This document shows positions 25,231 to 33,549 of a DNA stretch of 64,000 nt, one piece after another. Under the pieces are notes generated by a model. The model did not search any database, was not told the DNA's origin, and saw nothing but the letters and a program-made list of their open reading frames with translations. Position 1 is the first letter of the stretch. Each line of letters starts with the position of its first letter. The translations under genes and the position numbers were made by a program. This stretch comes from Algoriphagus lutimaris (lineage in GTDB: Bacteria; Bacteroidota; Bacteroidia; Cytophagales; Cyclobacteriaceae): positions 1,492,732 through 1,556,731 of the forward strand of contig NZ_JAFIDJ010000002.1 of the NCBI RefSeq assembly GCF_017051705.1, read 5' to 3'.

Positions 25231-25242
25231 ATGTATAGACAT
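25231..25242. promoter_or_regulatory. Palindromic operator upstream of yceI
   Basis: ATGTATAGACAT, 11 of 12 bases as in the palindrome before marR, 48 bp before the yceI ATG and 18 bp after the marR stop codon. TTTG at 25218-25221 and TATAATG at 25242 could be promoter elements overlapping it. Confidence 0.5.
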
Positions 25243-25290
25243 ATAATGTGATAACCTTAAAATAATAAAACAACTTAAACAAAAACAATT

Positions 25291-25836
25291 ATGGCAACTA
25301 CTAAATGGACTATTGACCCTACACACTCTGAAGTTTCATTCAAAGTAAAACACTTGGTAATTTCAACTGTCACAGGATATTTCAGAAAGTTTGAAGGAAG
25401 TGCAGAAAGTACTTCTGATAGTTTTGAAGGAGCAACTGTATCTTTTACGGCTGACATTGACAGCATTGATACCAACCAAAAAGATCGTGACAATCATTTG
25501 AAGTCTGCAGATTTCTTTGATGCTGCAAATCATCCTAAATTGTCTTTTACAGGAAAAATCTCTCAAGTTGATGGAGATTACAAATTGATTGGCGACTTAA
25601 CTATGAGAGAAACTACCAAGCAAGTAGAATTGGATGTTGATTTTGGAGGAGTAGCTGGAGATCCTTACGGACAAACCAAAGCTGGATTTGAAATTGAAGG
25701 AAAAGTTAATAGAAAAGAATTTGGATTAGCTTGGTCTGCAGTGACTGAAGCTGGATCTGTTGTCGTTAGTGATCAGGTAAAATTGATCCTTAGCGTACAG
25801 CTTGTTAAGCAAGAGCAAGAAGTTTTGGCTGACTAA
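25291..25836 (+). CDS. YceI family protein (cytoplasmic lipocalin-like)
   Basis: 181 aa. WTIDPTHSEVSFKVKHLVIS, VTGYFRKFEGS, then KDRDNHLKSADFFDAANHPK and LTMRETTKQVELDVDF are the conserved blocks of the YceI eight-stranded barrel, which binds polyisoprenoid or amide-type lipids. There is no signal peptide, unlike E. coli YceI, so it works in the cytoplasm. It ends with QLVKQEQEVLAD. In Bacteroidota, YceI and MarR genes often stand together with dioxygenase and esterase genes, as here. A perfect terminator hairpin follows 24 bp after the stop. Confidence 0.93.
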   Translation: MATTKWTIDPTHSEVSFKVKHLVISTVTGYFRKFEGSAESTSDSFEGATVSFTADIDSIDTNQKDRDNHLKSADFFDAANHPKLSFTGKISQVDGDYKLIGDLTMRETTKQVELDVDFGGVAGDPYGQTKAGFEIEGKVNRKEFGLAWSAVTEAGSVVVSDQVKLILSVQLVKQEQEVLAD

Positions 25837-25860
25837 GCCATTTAATAACTACCACCAATG

Positions 25861-25898
25861 ATCAAGCTAAAAGGGTTTATCCTTTTAGCTTGATTTTA
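25861..25898 (+). terminator. Terminator after yceI
   Basis: ATCAAGCTAAAAGG (25861-25874) pairs perfectly with CCTTTTAGCTTGAT (25881-25894) over 14 bp, loop GTTTAT, followed by TTTATAAA. The dioxygenase gene starts 22 bp downstream, so expression of it may depend on readthrough or a promoter in the hairpin. Confidence 0.75.
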
Positions 25899-25919
25899 TA
25901 AACTATACCCAATAAAACC

Positions 25920-26870
25920 ATGAAACCATTAATCAGCGGAATACACCATATCACAGCAATCGCTGGAAATCCTCAAGCCAATATTGATTTTTACTCTGGT
26001 ATTTTAGGATTGAGATTGGTGAAGAAGACCATCAATTTTGATGCGCCTGATGTATATCATTTCTATTTTGGTGATGAACTGGGACAACCTGGTACGGTGT
26101 TCACTACTTTTCCTTTTACAGGAGCTAGAAAAGGAGTAAAAGGAACAGGTGAATTGACCTATACTGCATTTTCAATTCCAAAAGGATCCTTAGATTATTG
26201 GATAGAAAGGTTGAAAAAGTTTGGGATTCCGGTTTCTGATAAATTAACCCGGTTTGGTCATGAATTGATCAGGTTTGAAGACCATGATAGCATGGGAATA
26301 GAGCTTATAGCTAATGACCAAGACGATAGAGCTGGATGGACCTATGGCCAAATCCCTTTGGAACATAGTATTAAAGGCTTTTATGGAGCTACGTTAAATC
26401 TTCGATCCAAAGAATTGACAGCACAACTTTTGACCAATCACATGGATTACCATTTTATAGGTCAAGAAGGTGATCGATATCGATATGGAACAGAAGGAAA
26501 ACCAGGAGATATTGTAGATATCGTGGTAAACCCTAATGGACACAGAGGTATGCAAAGTGCTGGAACAGTCCATCATATTGCTTTCAGAACTGCGAATAAA
26601 TCCACCCAATTGGAAGTTCAGAGAATTCTAATGGATAATGGATATCAGGTGACTGAGGTGAAAGATAGAAATTACTTCAACTCCATTTATTTCAGAGAAC
26701 CAGGAGGAGTTTTATTTGAAGTAGCAACAGATGAGCCTGGCTTCGCTATAGATGAGGATGAAGCACATTTGGGAGAATTGATCAAATTACCTGAATGGGC
26801 TGAGCCAAGAAGAAAAGAAATTGAGAAGAATTTAATCCCGGTCACTTTAAAAACGGAGGATTATGCCTGA
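25920..26870 (+). CDS. Ring-cleaving dioxygenase of the VOC superfamily (MhqA/MhqO-like)
   Basis: 316 aa, the length of MhqA/MhqO-type proteins. Two glyoxalase/VOC modules: residues 5 to about 130 (GIHHITAIAGNPQANIDFYS, LGLRLVKKTINFD) and about 150-290. Metal ligands expected at the His of GIHHIT, the His of VHHIAFRT and the Glu of GGVLFEVATD. Such enzymes are annotated as ring-cleaving dioxygenases acting on hydroquinones; in Bacillus subtilis the MarR-type repressor MhqR controls such genes with a hydrolase, as found here. The substrate in this organism is inference. It overlaps the next gene by 8 bp. Confidence 0.87.
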   Translation: MKPLISGIHHITAIAGNPQANIDFYSGILGLRLVKKTINFDAPDVYHFYFGDELGQPGTVFTTFPFTGARKGVKGTGELTYTAFSIPKGSLDYWIERLKKFGIPVSDKLTRFGHELIRFEDHDSMGIELIANDQDDRAGWTYGQIPLEHSIKGFYGATLNLRSKELTAQLLTNHMDYHFIGQEGDRYRYGTEGKPGDIVDIVVNPNGHRGMQSAGTVHHIAFRTANKSTQLEVQRILMDNGYQVTEVKDRNYFNSIYFREPGGVLFEVATDEPGFAIDEDEAHLGELIKLPEWAEPRRKEIEKNLIPVTLKTEDYA

Positions 26871-27474
26871 GGTAAAAACTGCAGGATTGCCATTAGGGAA
26901 AGCCCAAAAAGCTGCCATATTGATTCATGGTAGAGGAGCCTCTGCGTCAAGTATATTGTCGCTTAGTAATTACCTAAACTTAGATGATTTTGCTTTGTTG
27001 GCTCCGCAAGCTGAAGGAAATACTTGGTATCCTTATAGTTTTATGGCTCCAGACCTACAGAACAGGACAGCTCTTGAAAAATCGATTTCTACCTTGCAGT
27101 TTTCCTGGGATCAGTTAATTTCAGCAGGCATTAAACCTGAGAATATTTACTTGATAGGCTTTTCCCAAGGTGCATGTTTGAGTCTGGAATTTGCATCCAG
27201 AAATGCCCAAAAGCTGGGAGGGGTGATTGCCTTTACCGGAGGCCTGATAGGTGAGAAGTTACTTCCTGAAAAGTACAAAGGTGATTTCCAAGGAACCCCG
27301 ATCTTTATTGGGAGTAGTGATCGAGACTTTCATGTTCCTGCTACTCGAATAAAAGAATCGGCAGAATTCATGACAAAAATGGGAGCAGATGTTAAAACCT
27401 TGCTCTTTGATGATCCAGAACATACAATTCGTCAAGAAGAAATCGAATGGGTCAATAAAAATATTTTAATGTGA
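26863..27474 (+). CDS. Phospholipase/carboxylesterase-type alpha/beta hydrolase (MhqD-like)
   Basis: 203 aa. IHGRGASASSILSLSNYL gives the oxyanion hole, Ser101 is the nucleophile in GFSQGACLS, Asp is in SSDRDFHVP and the His in DPEHTIRQEE. This is the short carboxylesterase/lysophospholipase family (YpfH, MhqD). A clear ribosome binding sequence, GGAGG at about 26855, precedes the start, unusual in this window. Translationally coupled to the dioxygenase gene. Likely hydrolyses the ring-fission product or an ester of quinone detoxification; not proven. Confidence 0.87.
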   Translation: MPEVKTAGLPLGKAQKAAILIHGRGASASSILSLSNYLNLDDFALLAPQAEGNTWYPYSFMAPDLQNRTALEKSISTLQFSWDQLISAGIKPENIYLIGFSQGACLSLEFASRNAQKLGGVIAFTGGLIGEKLLPEKYKGDFQGTPIFIGSSDRDFHVPATRIKESAEFMTKMGADVKTLLFDDPEHTIRQEEIEWVNKNILM

Positions 27475-27485
27475 TTTTCTTATGG

Positions 27486-27519
27486 AAAAAATCCCCGACT
27501 CTGCCGGGGATTTTTTTTT
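27486..27519. terminator. Bidirectional terminator between the esterase gene and sbcC
   Basis: AAAAAATCCCCG (27486-27497) pairs with CGGGGATTTTTT (27505-27516) around ACTCTGC; T-run on the plus strand and, by symmetry, on the minus strand. It serves both convergent genes, whose stops are at 27474 and 27518. Confidence 0.88.
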
Positions 27520-30500
27520 AATACGAATAGGTTACTTGCGAACCGTTTTCTGGATCCAGTTCCACTTGGGCATAAACTCCAATTTCTTGTTGCAATTCTT
27601 CCACATGGGAAATAATCCCCACGATTCTGTTTTCATGCCGCAAGGATTTTAAGGTTTCGAAAACCACCCGTAATGCATTTCTATCCAATGCACCAAAACC
27701 TTCGTCTAAGAAAAAGAAACTTTGATCCGCTTGGTTTAAGGCCTTTACTTTTTCTGCCAATGCCAATGCCAAGCATAAGGAAGCCTGAAAGGTCTGACCA
27801 CCTGAAAGAGTTTTAAGTAGTCTCCTTTTTCCGCCGTTGAGGTAATCAATCACCCAAAATGTATTGTCATCATCTATTTCTAGACTCATACTGTTTTTAC
27901 ATAGTTTCATGAATCTCACATTGGCAGTATTGCAAAGCTCCTTGAGATAAATAGAGCTGACAAATTTCACAAAACCGCTGCCCTTGAATAATTTTTCTAA
28001 CTCTTTTAGGTTGCTTTCCCGGTTTTCTAATTTTCCAAAAGTCTCTAACAAGGACTTCTTGTTTTCGAGTTGGGCCTCTATGGTTTTAATTTCTTCCGAC
28101 AATAGCAACAAGCTGTTTTGTGCAGCTTCTACTTTGGATTTTAATTCTAGAACAGAATTCTTCAAGTTCAAGAAGCTTTCTTCTTCAAATTCAAGCACCC
28201 CTTTTTCTGCCCTAAGTTCTTTGACTCGGTCTTCTGTAATTGCGATTTTCTGATCGAAACTTCGAATTTCTAAATCTACTTTTTCTGCATCCAATGAATG
28301 CTCAAATAACCGAATCAATGCTTCATCATCCCGAAAACCATGATTTTCTTTTAGCCTTTTAAACTCTTTGAGGAGTTTTTCCAGTTTGGAAGCAGCTTCT
28401 TCTTTGAGCAGCTTAAAATTCTTTAGGCTACTTAGATTGGAAGCTTGAGCTTCCCGTTTTTCCCGAAGAGTCTTTTGCTTTCCATCCAATAGTTGGAGTG
28501 CACGCTCAATATCCTGTTCAACTTTTTCGATGGTGGAATAAATTTCTTCCACTTGTTTACTGAAGAAAGGCTTACAAAAGGTGGGATCTTTGATCTCTTC
28601 TTTCTTTGAAGAAATTGCTGAAAAAACCGTGTTTTGATTGAGTTGAGCCGATTGAAAAGCCTTTTCAATTTCGCCCAATTCTATTCTTTTTTCGTTCCAA
28701 GATTGACGATGAGATTTAATTTCAGAAAGCATTTTTTCCTTGGCCTTTCCTGCTTGGACCATCGAGTCTACTTTGGCTTTTAATTCCGTCTCGTTTTGGA
28801 TTCCATAATTTGAAATCAAACGATGAATATCCTCCAAAGATTTATTGAGTTTCTCAAGCTCGCCTTCTTTGAATTGAATGTTTTTTTGGTGGTTTTCTAA
28901 ATGGATTTGATTCTCTTTTTCCTTTTGGATCAATGTGAGAATCATCTCCAGCTTGTTTTTTTCTTGGTTAATTTCCTCGTTTTTAAGTTTAAGTTCTGCT
29001 TTTTCAGTCTCGGATTTCAATGGGAATGGATGCTCCAGCGATCCGCAAAGTGGACAGGGACTTCCATCTTCCAACATATGGGCATGAGCAGTCAATCCTT
29101 GTTTTTGAAGAATCTTGTCCCGCTGACTTTCCAATTCCAGGATTAATTTCTTTTGACTTTTTTGCCAAGTCTCAAGATTTTTTTCAGAAGAAGGTATTTG
29201 AGAGAGGATTTGCTTTAAGTTGTTTTCTACGGAAGTGATTTCCTCTTTTAATTGATCTCGATCTTGACTTAGATTCTTTTTATCTTCTTTCCAAGAAGCC
29301 CAATCCCTTGAAGCCGTCTGGAGTTCGGCCAGCTCACTTACCTCCGGACTGGTCAGTGTTTCAGCTTGTTTCTCCAATGTGGAAATTTGGGATTCTAATT
29401 GACCCTGGGATGCACGCTTACTTTCAATTTCTGGTTTCAAGGTTTCCAGTTTTTGGTTTGCCTCTTCCAGCCTATCCTGAAGCTGTTTGATTTCCAATAC
29501 TTTTTTTAAGTCTCTAATTTTGGCTTCCCTTTGAGGTCTTTCTTGGTTTTTCTTTTTCAGCTCGGCCTCTTCTTCCTCCAATTCCTCAATTTCTCCTTCG
29601 TAGCGAGTTTTAAATCGTTCACAATCGATGACACTGGTGGTGTATTTCTCCAATTCCTTTTGGGTATCCTGAATCTGATTCCAAACGGGTTTGATGTAGG
29701 TCTTCGCGGTTATAAATTCCTTATGTAATTTTCTCTTTTCCTCGATCTCAGGTTTTCGAAGTGAAAGTTCCCGATAGGTTTCTTCAAACTGCTGGAGTTG
29801 CACCGCCTTTTGTTGAATTACCTCCTCTAGTTTTAGTTTAGTTTCTTCCTGTTGAAGTTTTTGAGTCAGTTCATCCGCTTCTTTTTTCTGGGTTTGCTTT
29901 AGGGATGATTTTTCTTTGAGAATTTCAGAGGTAAAACCCTCCAATCCAGAAAGTTGGGTTTCCAATCGGATTTTTTCTTCTCGGACCACTTTTAGCAGTG
30001 ATCCGGTTTTAGCTGAAAGATCAAATCGTTCTAAACCAAACAACTCTTTCATCATTTCAGCTCTAGGGCCTGGTGTGAGGTCTATAAATTCCCGAAACTT
30101 CCCTTGGGGGATGATTACCGTTTGCTTGAAATGCTCTTTTTTCATGCCGATGATTTCCTCGGCTCGTTTTGAAATCGGCTCCCAGCTTCCTGCTACTTTT
30201 TCATAAAACGTATGCTCGGCAGGTTTTACTTCCTCGAATCTTTTGGGGTTTCTTTTAGCTGAATACCTTCCTAAATAGCTTTGGGTATTGTTCTTTCCGG
30301 ACTGAAATTCAAAATTGATCAACAAGGTCTCACTTTGAAGATTGAGCATGGAGTTTTTCTCCCCTCGATCTGAAAGCCTTTCAGTACTTCCATAAAGAGC
30401 CAAGAGGATGGCTTCCAAAATAGAGGATTTGCCACTACCAACCGCACCAAAAATCCCAAATAGTCCCGCTGCTGTCAGCTGATCAAACTCAATGGTTTGC

Positions 30501-30550
30501 TTTTCTTTGTAGGAGTAAAGCCCTTGTATTTCCAGTTTAATGGGGATCAT
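27518..30550 (-). CDS. sbcC: Exonuclease subunit SbcC (SMC-like ATPase)
   Basis: 1010 aa. Walker A GAVGSGKS at residues 35-42, Q-loop region KEHFKQTVIIPQGKFREFID, two long coiled-coil arms, the zinc hook CPLCGSLEHPFPL at about residue 500, then the C-terminal lobe with signature TLSGGQTFQASLCLALALAE and Walker B FFFLDEGFGALD, and the closing His switch GIISHVEELQ. With SbcD it forms the bacterial Mre11-Rad50 complex that trims hairpins and blocked DNA ends. It overlaps sbcD by 4 bp (ATGA-type junction at 30547-30550). Confidence 0.96.
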   Translation of the reverse strand: MIPIKLEIQGLYSYKEKQTIEFDQLTAAGLFGIFGAVGSGKSSILEAILLALYGSTERLSDRGEKNSMLNLQSETLLINFEFQSGKNNTQSYLGRYSAKRNPKRFEEVKPAEHTFYEKVAGSWEPISKRAEEIIGMKKEHFKQTVIIPQGKFREFIDLTPGPRAEMMKELFGLERFDLSAKTGSLLKVVREEKIRLETQLSGLEGFTSEILKEKSSLKQTQKKEADELTQKLQQEETKLKLEEVIQQKAVQLQQFEETYRELSLRKPEIEEKRKLHKEFITAKTYIKPVWNQIQDTQKELEKYTTSVIDCERFKTRYEGEIEELEEEEAELKKKNQERPQREAKIRDLKKVLEIKQLQDRLEEANQKLETLKPEIESKRASQGQLESQISTLEKQAETLTSPEVSELAELQTASRDWASWKEDKKNLSQDRDQLKEEITSVENNLKQILSQIPSSEKNLETWQKSQKKLILELESQRDKILQKQGLTAHAHMLEDGSPCPLCGSLEHPFPLKSETEKAELKLKNEEINQEKNKLEMILTLIQKEKENQIHLENHQKNIQFKEGELEKLNKSLEDIHRLISNYGIQNETELKAKVDSMVQAGKAKEKMLSEIKSHRQSWNEKRIELGEIEKAFQSAQLNQNTVFSAISSKKEEIKDPTFCKPFFSKQVEEIYSTIEKVEQDIERALQLLDGKQKTLREKREAQASNLSSLKNFKLLKEEAASKLEKLLKEFKRLKENHGFRDDEALIRLFEHSLDAEKVDLEIRSFDQKIAITEDRVKELRAEKGVLEFEEESFLNLKNSVLELKSKVEAAQNSLLLLSEEIKTIEAQLENKKSLLETFGKLENRESNLKELEKLFKGSGFVKFVSSIYLKELCNTANVRFMKLCKNSMSLEIDDDNTFWVIDYLNGGKRRLLKTLSGGQTFQASLCLALALAEKVKALNQADQSFFFLDEGFGALDRNALRVVFETLKSLRHENRIVGIISHVEELQQEIGVYAQVELDPENGSQVTYSY

Positions 30551-31776
30551 AATTCGTTGTTTTGGCTTATTACTTCTCTAAAAATCTCCATCAATTCCCC
30601 ATTAGGTTCCTGTCCTTTTTCACTTTGATAAAAAAGTTGGAATAAACTACTCATGTCTTTTCCCAGATCTTCTACTTTCAGGCTATAATTCTCTTGCCCT
30701 AATGGATTTTTGATTTGGGGAATCAGGTTGACGATTCCATCGTGTGCCTTCATAATGGCTTTTCTGGTTGCTGCATCGATGGAGTGCTCGGTGACATAGG
30801 TGATTTCTACAAAACAATAAGGATTTGCCTCCAGCCAAGAAATGGTGTCTGGTAGATTTTCAAATGTCTTTCTATACAAAGGTCGTCCTTGGGTCAGCCC
30901 AATCGCTTTGTATTGAACCTGCTGGTTGGGCACCGCTTCCAAAATCACCACTTTCTTTTCCTGATCAGCCTCACTAAAGGAATAGGCTAATGGTGAACTG
31001 GCATAAACGACTGGTGTTGGATCTTTGCTTATAGCATGATAGCGGTGCAGATGTCCCAAGGCTGCATATTGAATCTGTGTGGGGATGTTTTTGGTATATA
31101 GTGCCTGAGTACCACCTACATGAAGGATGGGTCTTTCTGATTCTGGTTCGGCTTCGGGTTTTTCGCCTTCCTTCATAAAAAAGAAATGACCGACAAATAG
31201 GTTTACCCCCATTTCATCACAATAGGAATTTGCAATGTCCTGCCATTTATTTTCAAGGATTTGCCTGAATTCCTCCTCTCTGTCCCCTTCTCCCAAATAT
31301 GTTTTTAATAAAGACTCATTGGCATAAGGAGCCAAAACAAGCCGGATTGGAAATTCAAATTTAGGTAGCTTTAACTCCAGAAAGCCTGAAGTGGACTGGG
31401 TGATTTCAATTCCGGAATCTAATTTACTTGTAGGGATAATGCTGTCATATCTGGAGTAAAACAGGATACCTAGTTCTCTTGCCAAAGGATCTGGCGCTTC
31501 TACAAATTGGGTGCTGTCATGATTTCCGGAAATGGCAATGACAGGTCTATCTCCGTTTTTAGAAAGTTTTCGAAGAGTTTTATAGAGTAATTCAACTGCT
31601 TCATGGTTGGGGTTAAAGGTGTCGAAGATATCCCCAGCTAAGAGTACCAAGTCTACATGTTCCTGATCTGCGATCTGGATAATTTCTTCCAAAACAAGCT
31701 TCTGTTCATCAATTCTAGAGAACTCCTGAAGTCTTTTGCCTAGATGCCAATCGGCTGTATGTAAGATTTTGATCAT
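30547..31776 (-). CDS. sbcD: Exonuclease subunit SbcD (Mre11-like nuclease)
   Basis: 409 aa from ATG 31776 (MIKILHTADWHLGKRLQEFS); the 26 codons further upstream in frame are promoter region. Calcineurin-type phosphoesterase motifs: Asp9 and His11 in TADWHLGK, GDIFDTFNP, then SGNHDSTQF, and GHFFFMKEG and GHLHRYH with the two distal His. These bind the two catalytic Mn ions. The C-terminal part is the capping domain. Partner of SbcC in double-strand end processing; the gene pair is divergent from rlpA. Confidence 0.95.
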   Translation of the reverse strand: MIKILHTADWHLGKRLQEFSRIDEQKLVLEEIIQIADQEHVDLVLLAGDIFDTFNPNHEAVELLYKTLRKLSKNGDRPVIAISGNHDSTQFVEAPDPLARELGILFYSRYDSIIPTSKLDSGIEITQSTSGFLELKLPKFEFPIRLVLAPYANESLLKTYLGEGDREEEFRQILENKWQDIANSYCDEMGVNLFVGHFFFMKEGEKPEAEPESERPILHVGGTQALYTKNIPTQIQYAALGHLHRYHAISKDPTPVVYASSPLAYSFSEADQEKKVVILEAVPNQQVQYKAIGLTQGRPLYRKTFENLPDTISWLEANPYCFVEITYVTEHSIDAATRKAIMKAHDGIVNLIPQIKNPLGQENYSLKVEDLGKDMSSLFQLFYQSEKGQEPNGELMEIFREVISQNNEL

Positions 31777-31827
31777 GGATGATTGGAAAAAGAAAAAAAC
31801 TAAGTTAATCTTATGTAGTGCTGCTTG

Positions 31828-31854
31828 CAAACTAAATAAAATCAATGACAGCAA
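31828..31854 (-). promoter_or_regulatory. Possible sbcD promoter
   Basis: On the minus strand TTG (31854-31852) is followed 19 nt on by TTAGTTTG (31835-31828), a 5/6 match to TAnnTTTG, about 50 bp before the sbcD ATG. Confidence 0.3.
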
Positions 31855-31883
31855 TTGGCATTTTTATTGACTAGCACTTTTCG

Positions 31884-32417
31884 ATGAAATTTGACTACCT
31901 AAGAAAGTGGATGTTCCTGGTTTTTGGTCTCTTGGCTGTTTCTTTATCAGAAGCTTCTACCCAAGGAGATTCTCTCCTGATTCAAGAGGGGGTGGCTAGC
32001 TTTTATGGCAAACGATTTCATCTTAGAAAGACTTCCAATGGGGAGATTTTTCATATGGATAGTCTTACTGCTGCTCATAAAACATTGCCCTTTGGGACGG
32101 TATTGAAAGTGACCCGAGTAGATACGGGAACTTCGGTATGGGTGAAAGTAAATGACCGGCTTCCTAAATACTCCAAGAGGATTATCGATCTTTCACGGGC
32201 AGCGGCGCGAGAATTGGATATGATTCATGATGGGATTACGTTGGTGAAATTAGAAGTGGTTGAGCCCAAGGTGATTGAGGCCTTGATCGATTATTATGGA
32301 GAAGAGAAGCCTCCAAGTATTCGCCTTCGGCGTATTGCCTTTGCAATAAATTATACTAAGCCAAGTCCAGATTGGTTAAAACTCCCAGAATTGACATTTA
32401 TTAACAGCCCCTTGTGA
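31884..32417 (+). CDS. Septal ring lytic transglycosylase RlpA-like protein
   Basis: 177 aa. Signal peptide MKFDYLRKWMFLVFGLLAVS, cleaved near EASTQG. Double-psi beta-barrel of RlpA: QEGVASFYGKRFHLRKTSNG, then MDSLTAAHKTLPFGTVLKVT, VWVKVNDRLPKYSKRIIDLS and AARELDMIHDGITLVKLEVV, with the conserved His and Asp of the family. There is no SPOR domain, so it is the short form. RlpA in other bacteria cuts naked glycan strands at the septum. Stands alone upstream of the RND operon. Confidence 0.88.
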   Translation: MKFDYLRKWMFLVFGLLAVSLSEASTQGDSLLIQEGVASFYGKRFHLRKTSNGEIFHMDSLTAAHKTLPFGTVLKVTRVDTGTSVWVKVNDRLPKYSKRIIDLSRAAARELDMIHDGITLVKLEVVEPKVIEALIDYYGEEKPPSIRLRRIAFAINYTKPSPDWLKLPELTFINSPL

Positions 32418-32431
32418 AAAAATCTTTGAGA

Positions 32432-32460
32432 TTGAATCATTTCTTAGTTTATTAAATTTG
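32432..32460 (+). promoter_or_regulatory. Promoter of the RND efflux operon
   Basis: TTG at 32432-32434 and TAAATTTG at 32453-32460, spacing 21. The -7 ends 15 bp before ATG 32476 and includes the TTG at 32458, so that codon is not the start of the adaptor gene. Confidence 0.5.
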
Positions 32461-32475
32461 AAATTATTCAGCTCC

Positions 32476-33546
32476 ATGATAAAGTTTAGATGCATTCTCC
32501 TAGGTTTTTTAGCTCTTTCATTTTTTTCATGTAAAAACGACGAAGAAAAAGTCGAAGAAGCTCCCACAGAATCTTTCAGAAATGAAGTTGCGGCCACAGA
32601 GGTCCGTGTGGCAAAAGCGGAAGTGAAAAGCTTTGATTACCTCATCAATGCCATTGGTAAATTAGAAGCTGCAAGCCAGGTAACAGCTGTGATCGAACAA
32701 GCTGGTTTTTTGATCGAATTAAATGTGACAGAAGGCCAGTCAGTTGAAAAGGGAGATGTGATCGCCCGTTTGGATCCTACTGAAGCTCAGTTGAGATTGG
32801 ATAAAGCCGAAATTTCCCTTCGTAACGCCAACGCTGAATATGAGTCCATGAAATTGGGCTATGAGACTATTTTTAATTCCGGTGACGAAGCACAAATAAA
32901 TGCAATTGATGAACAGTTGAAAGCAAAGAGCGGTCTATTTATGGCAGAAGTTGAATTGAAAGAAGCCATGTTGAATAGAGCTCGATGTGAATTGAAAGCA
33001 CCAATTTCAGGGAAGATAGCGGATCTAAAATTCAAAGAAGGAAGCTTGGTCGGTGCCAATCAGGAACTATGCGAGATTTTGGGTACCAAGCAAATGATTT
33101 TAAAAGTTAAAGTCCTGGAATCAGATATTTCTCTAATCAGCCCTAATCAAAAAGCGGAAGTATATTCTATCTCTAATTCACAAAATACCATAGAAGGCAG
33201 AGTGATAGGAATCAATCCAAAAGTGGATGAAAATGGATTGGTTCAAGTTTCTGTCGCGATCAACTCCACCGCAAATTTATTACCCGGAATGAATGCCCGG
33301 GCAATCATACGGGCCCCTCAAAATAATAGCTTGGTAGTACCCAAAGATGCGTTGGTTTATAGGTCTGGAAGGGCCGTAGTTTTCTCTATTGAAAATGAAG
33401 AATCCAAATGGAACTATGTGGAAGTAGGGAAAGACAATGGAGAGGAAGTAGAAATTTTAGAAGGGTTGGAGCCCAATAGCACGGTGATCACCTCAAATAA
33501 TTTACAGCTGGCACATCAAGCACCTGTCCAAATTGTAAAAGATTAA
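32476..33546 (+). CDS. RND efflux periplasmic adaptor (membrane fusion lipoprotein)
   Basis: 356 aa from ATG 32476. Lipobox in FLALSFFSC, Cys at about residue 18. Barrel-sandwich (biotinyl-lipoyl-like) half motifs GFLIELNVTEGQSVEKGDVI and LKAPISGKIADLKFKEGSLV flank a helical hairpin of about 80 residues (LRLDKAEISLRNANAEYE); a beta-barrel (VLESDISLISPNQKAEVYSI) and a membrane-proximal domain (VVPKDALVYRSGRAVVFSIE) follow. It links an inner-membrane RND pump to a TolC-like duct; no TolC gene lies in the window. Three bases separate it from the first permease. Confidence 0.93.
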   Translation: MIKFRCILLGFLALSFFSCKNDEEKVEEAPTESFRNEVAATEVRVAKAEVKSFDYLINAIGKLEAASQVTAVIEQAGFLIELNVTEGQSVEKGDVIARLDPTEAQLRLDKAEISLRNANAEYESMKLGYETIFNSGDEAQINAIDEQLKAKSGLFMAEVELKEAMLNRARCELKAPISGKIADLKFKEGSLVGANQELCEILGTKQMILKVKVLESDISLISPNQKAEVYSISNSQNTIEGRVIGINPKVDENGLVQVSVAINSTANLLPGMNARAIIRAPQNNSLVVPKDALVYRSGRAVVFSIENEESKWNYVEVGKDNGEEVEILEGLEPNSTVITSNNLQLAHQAPVQIVKD

Positions 33547-33549
33547 GCC

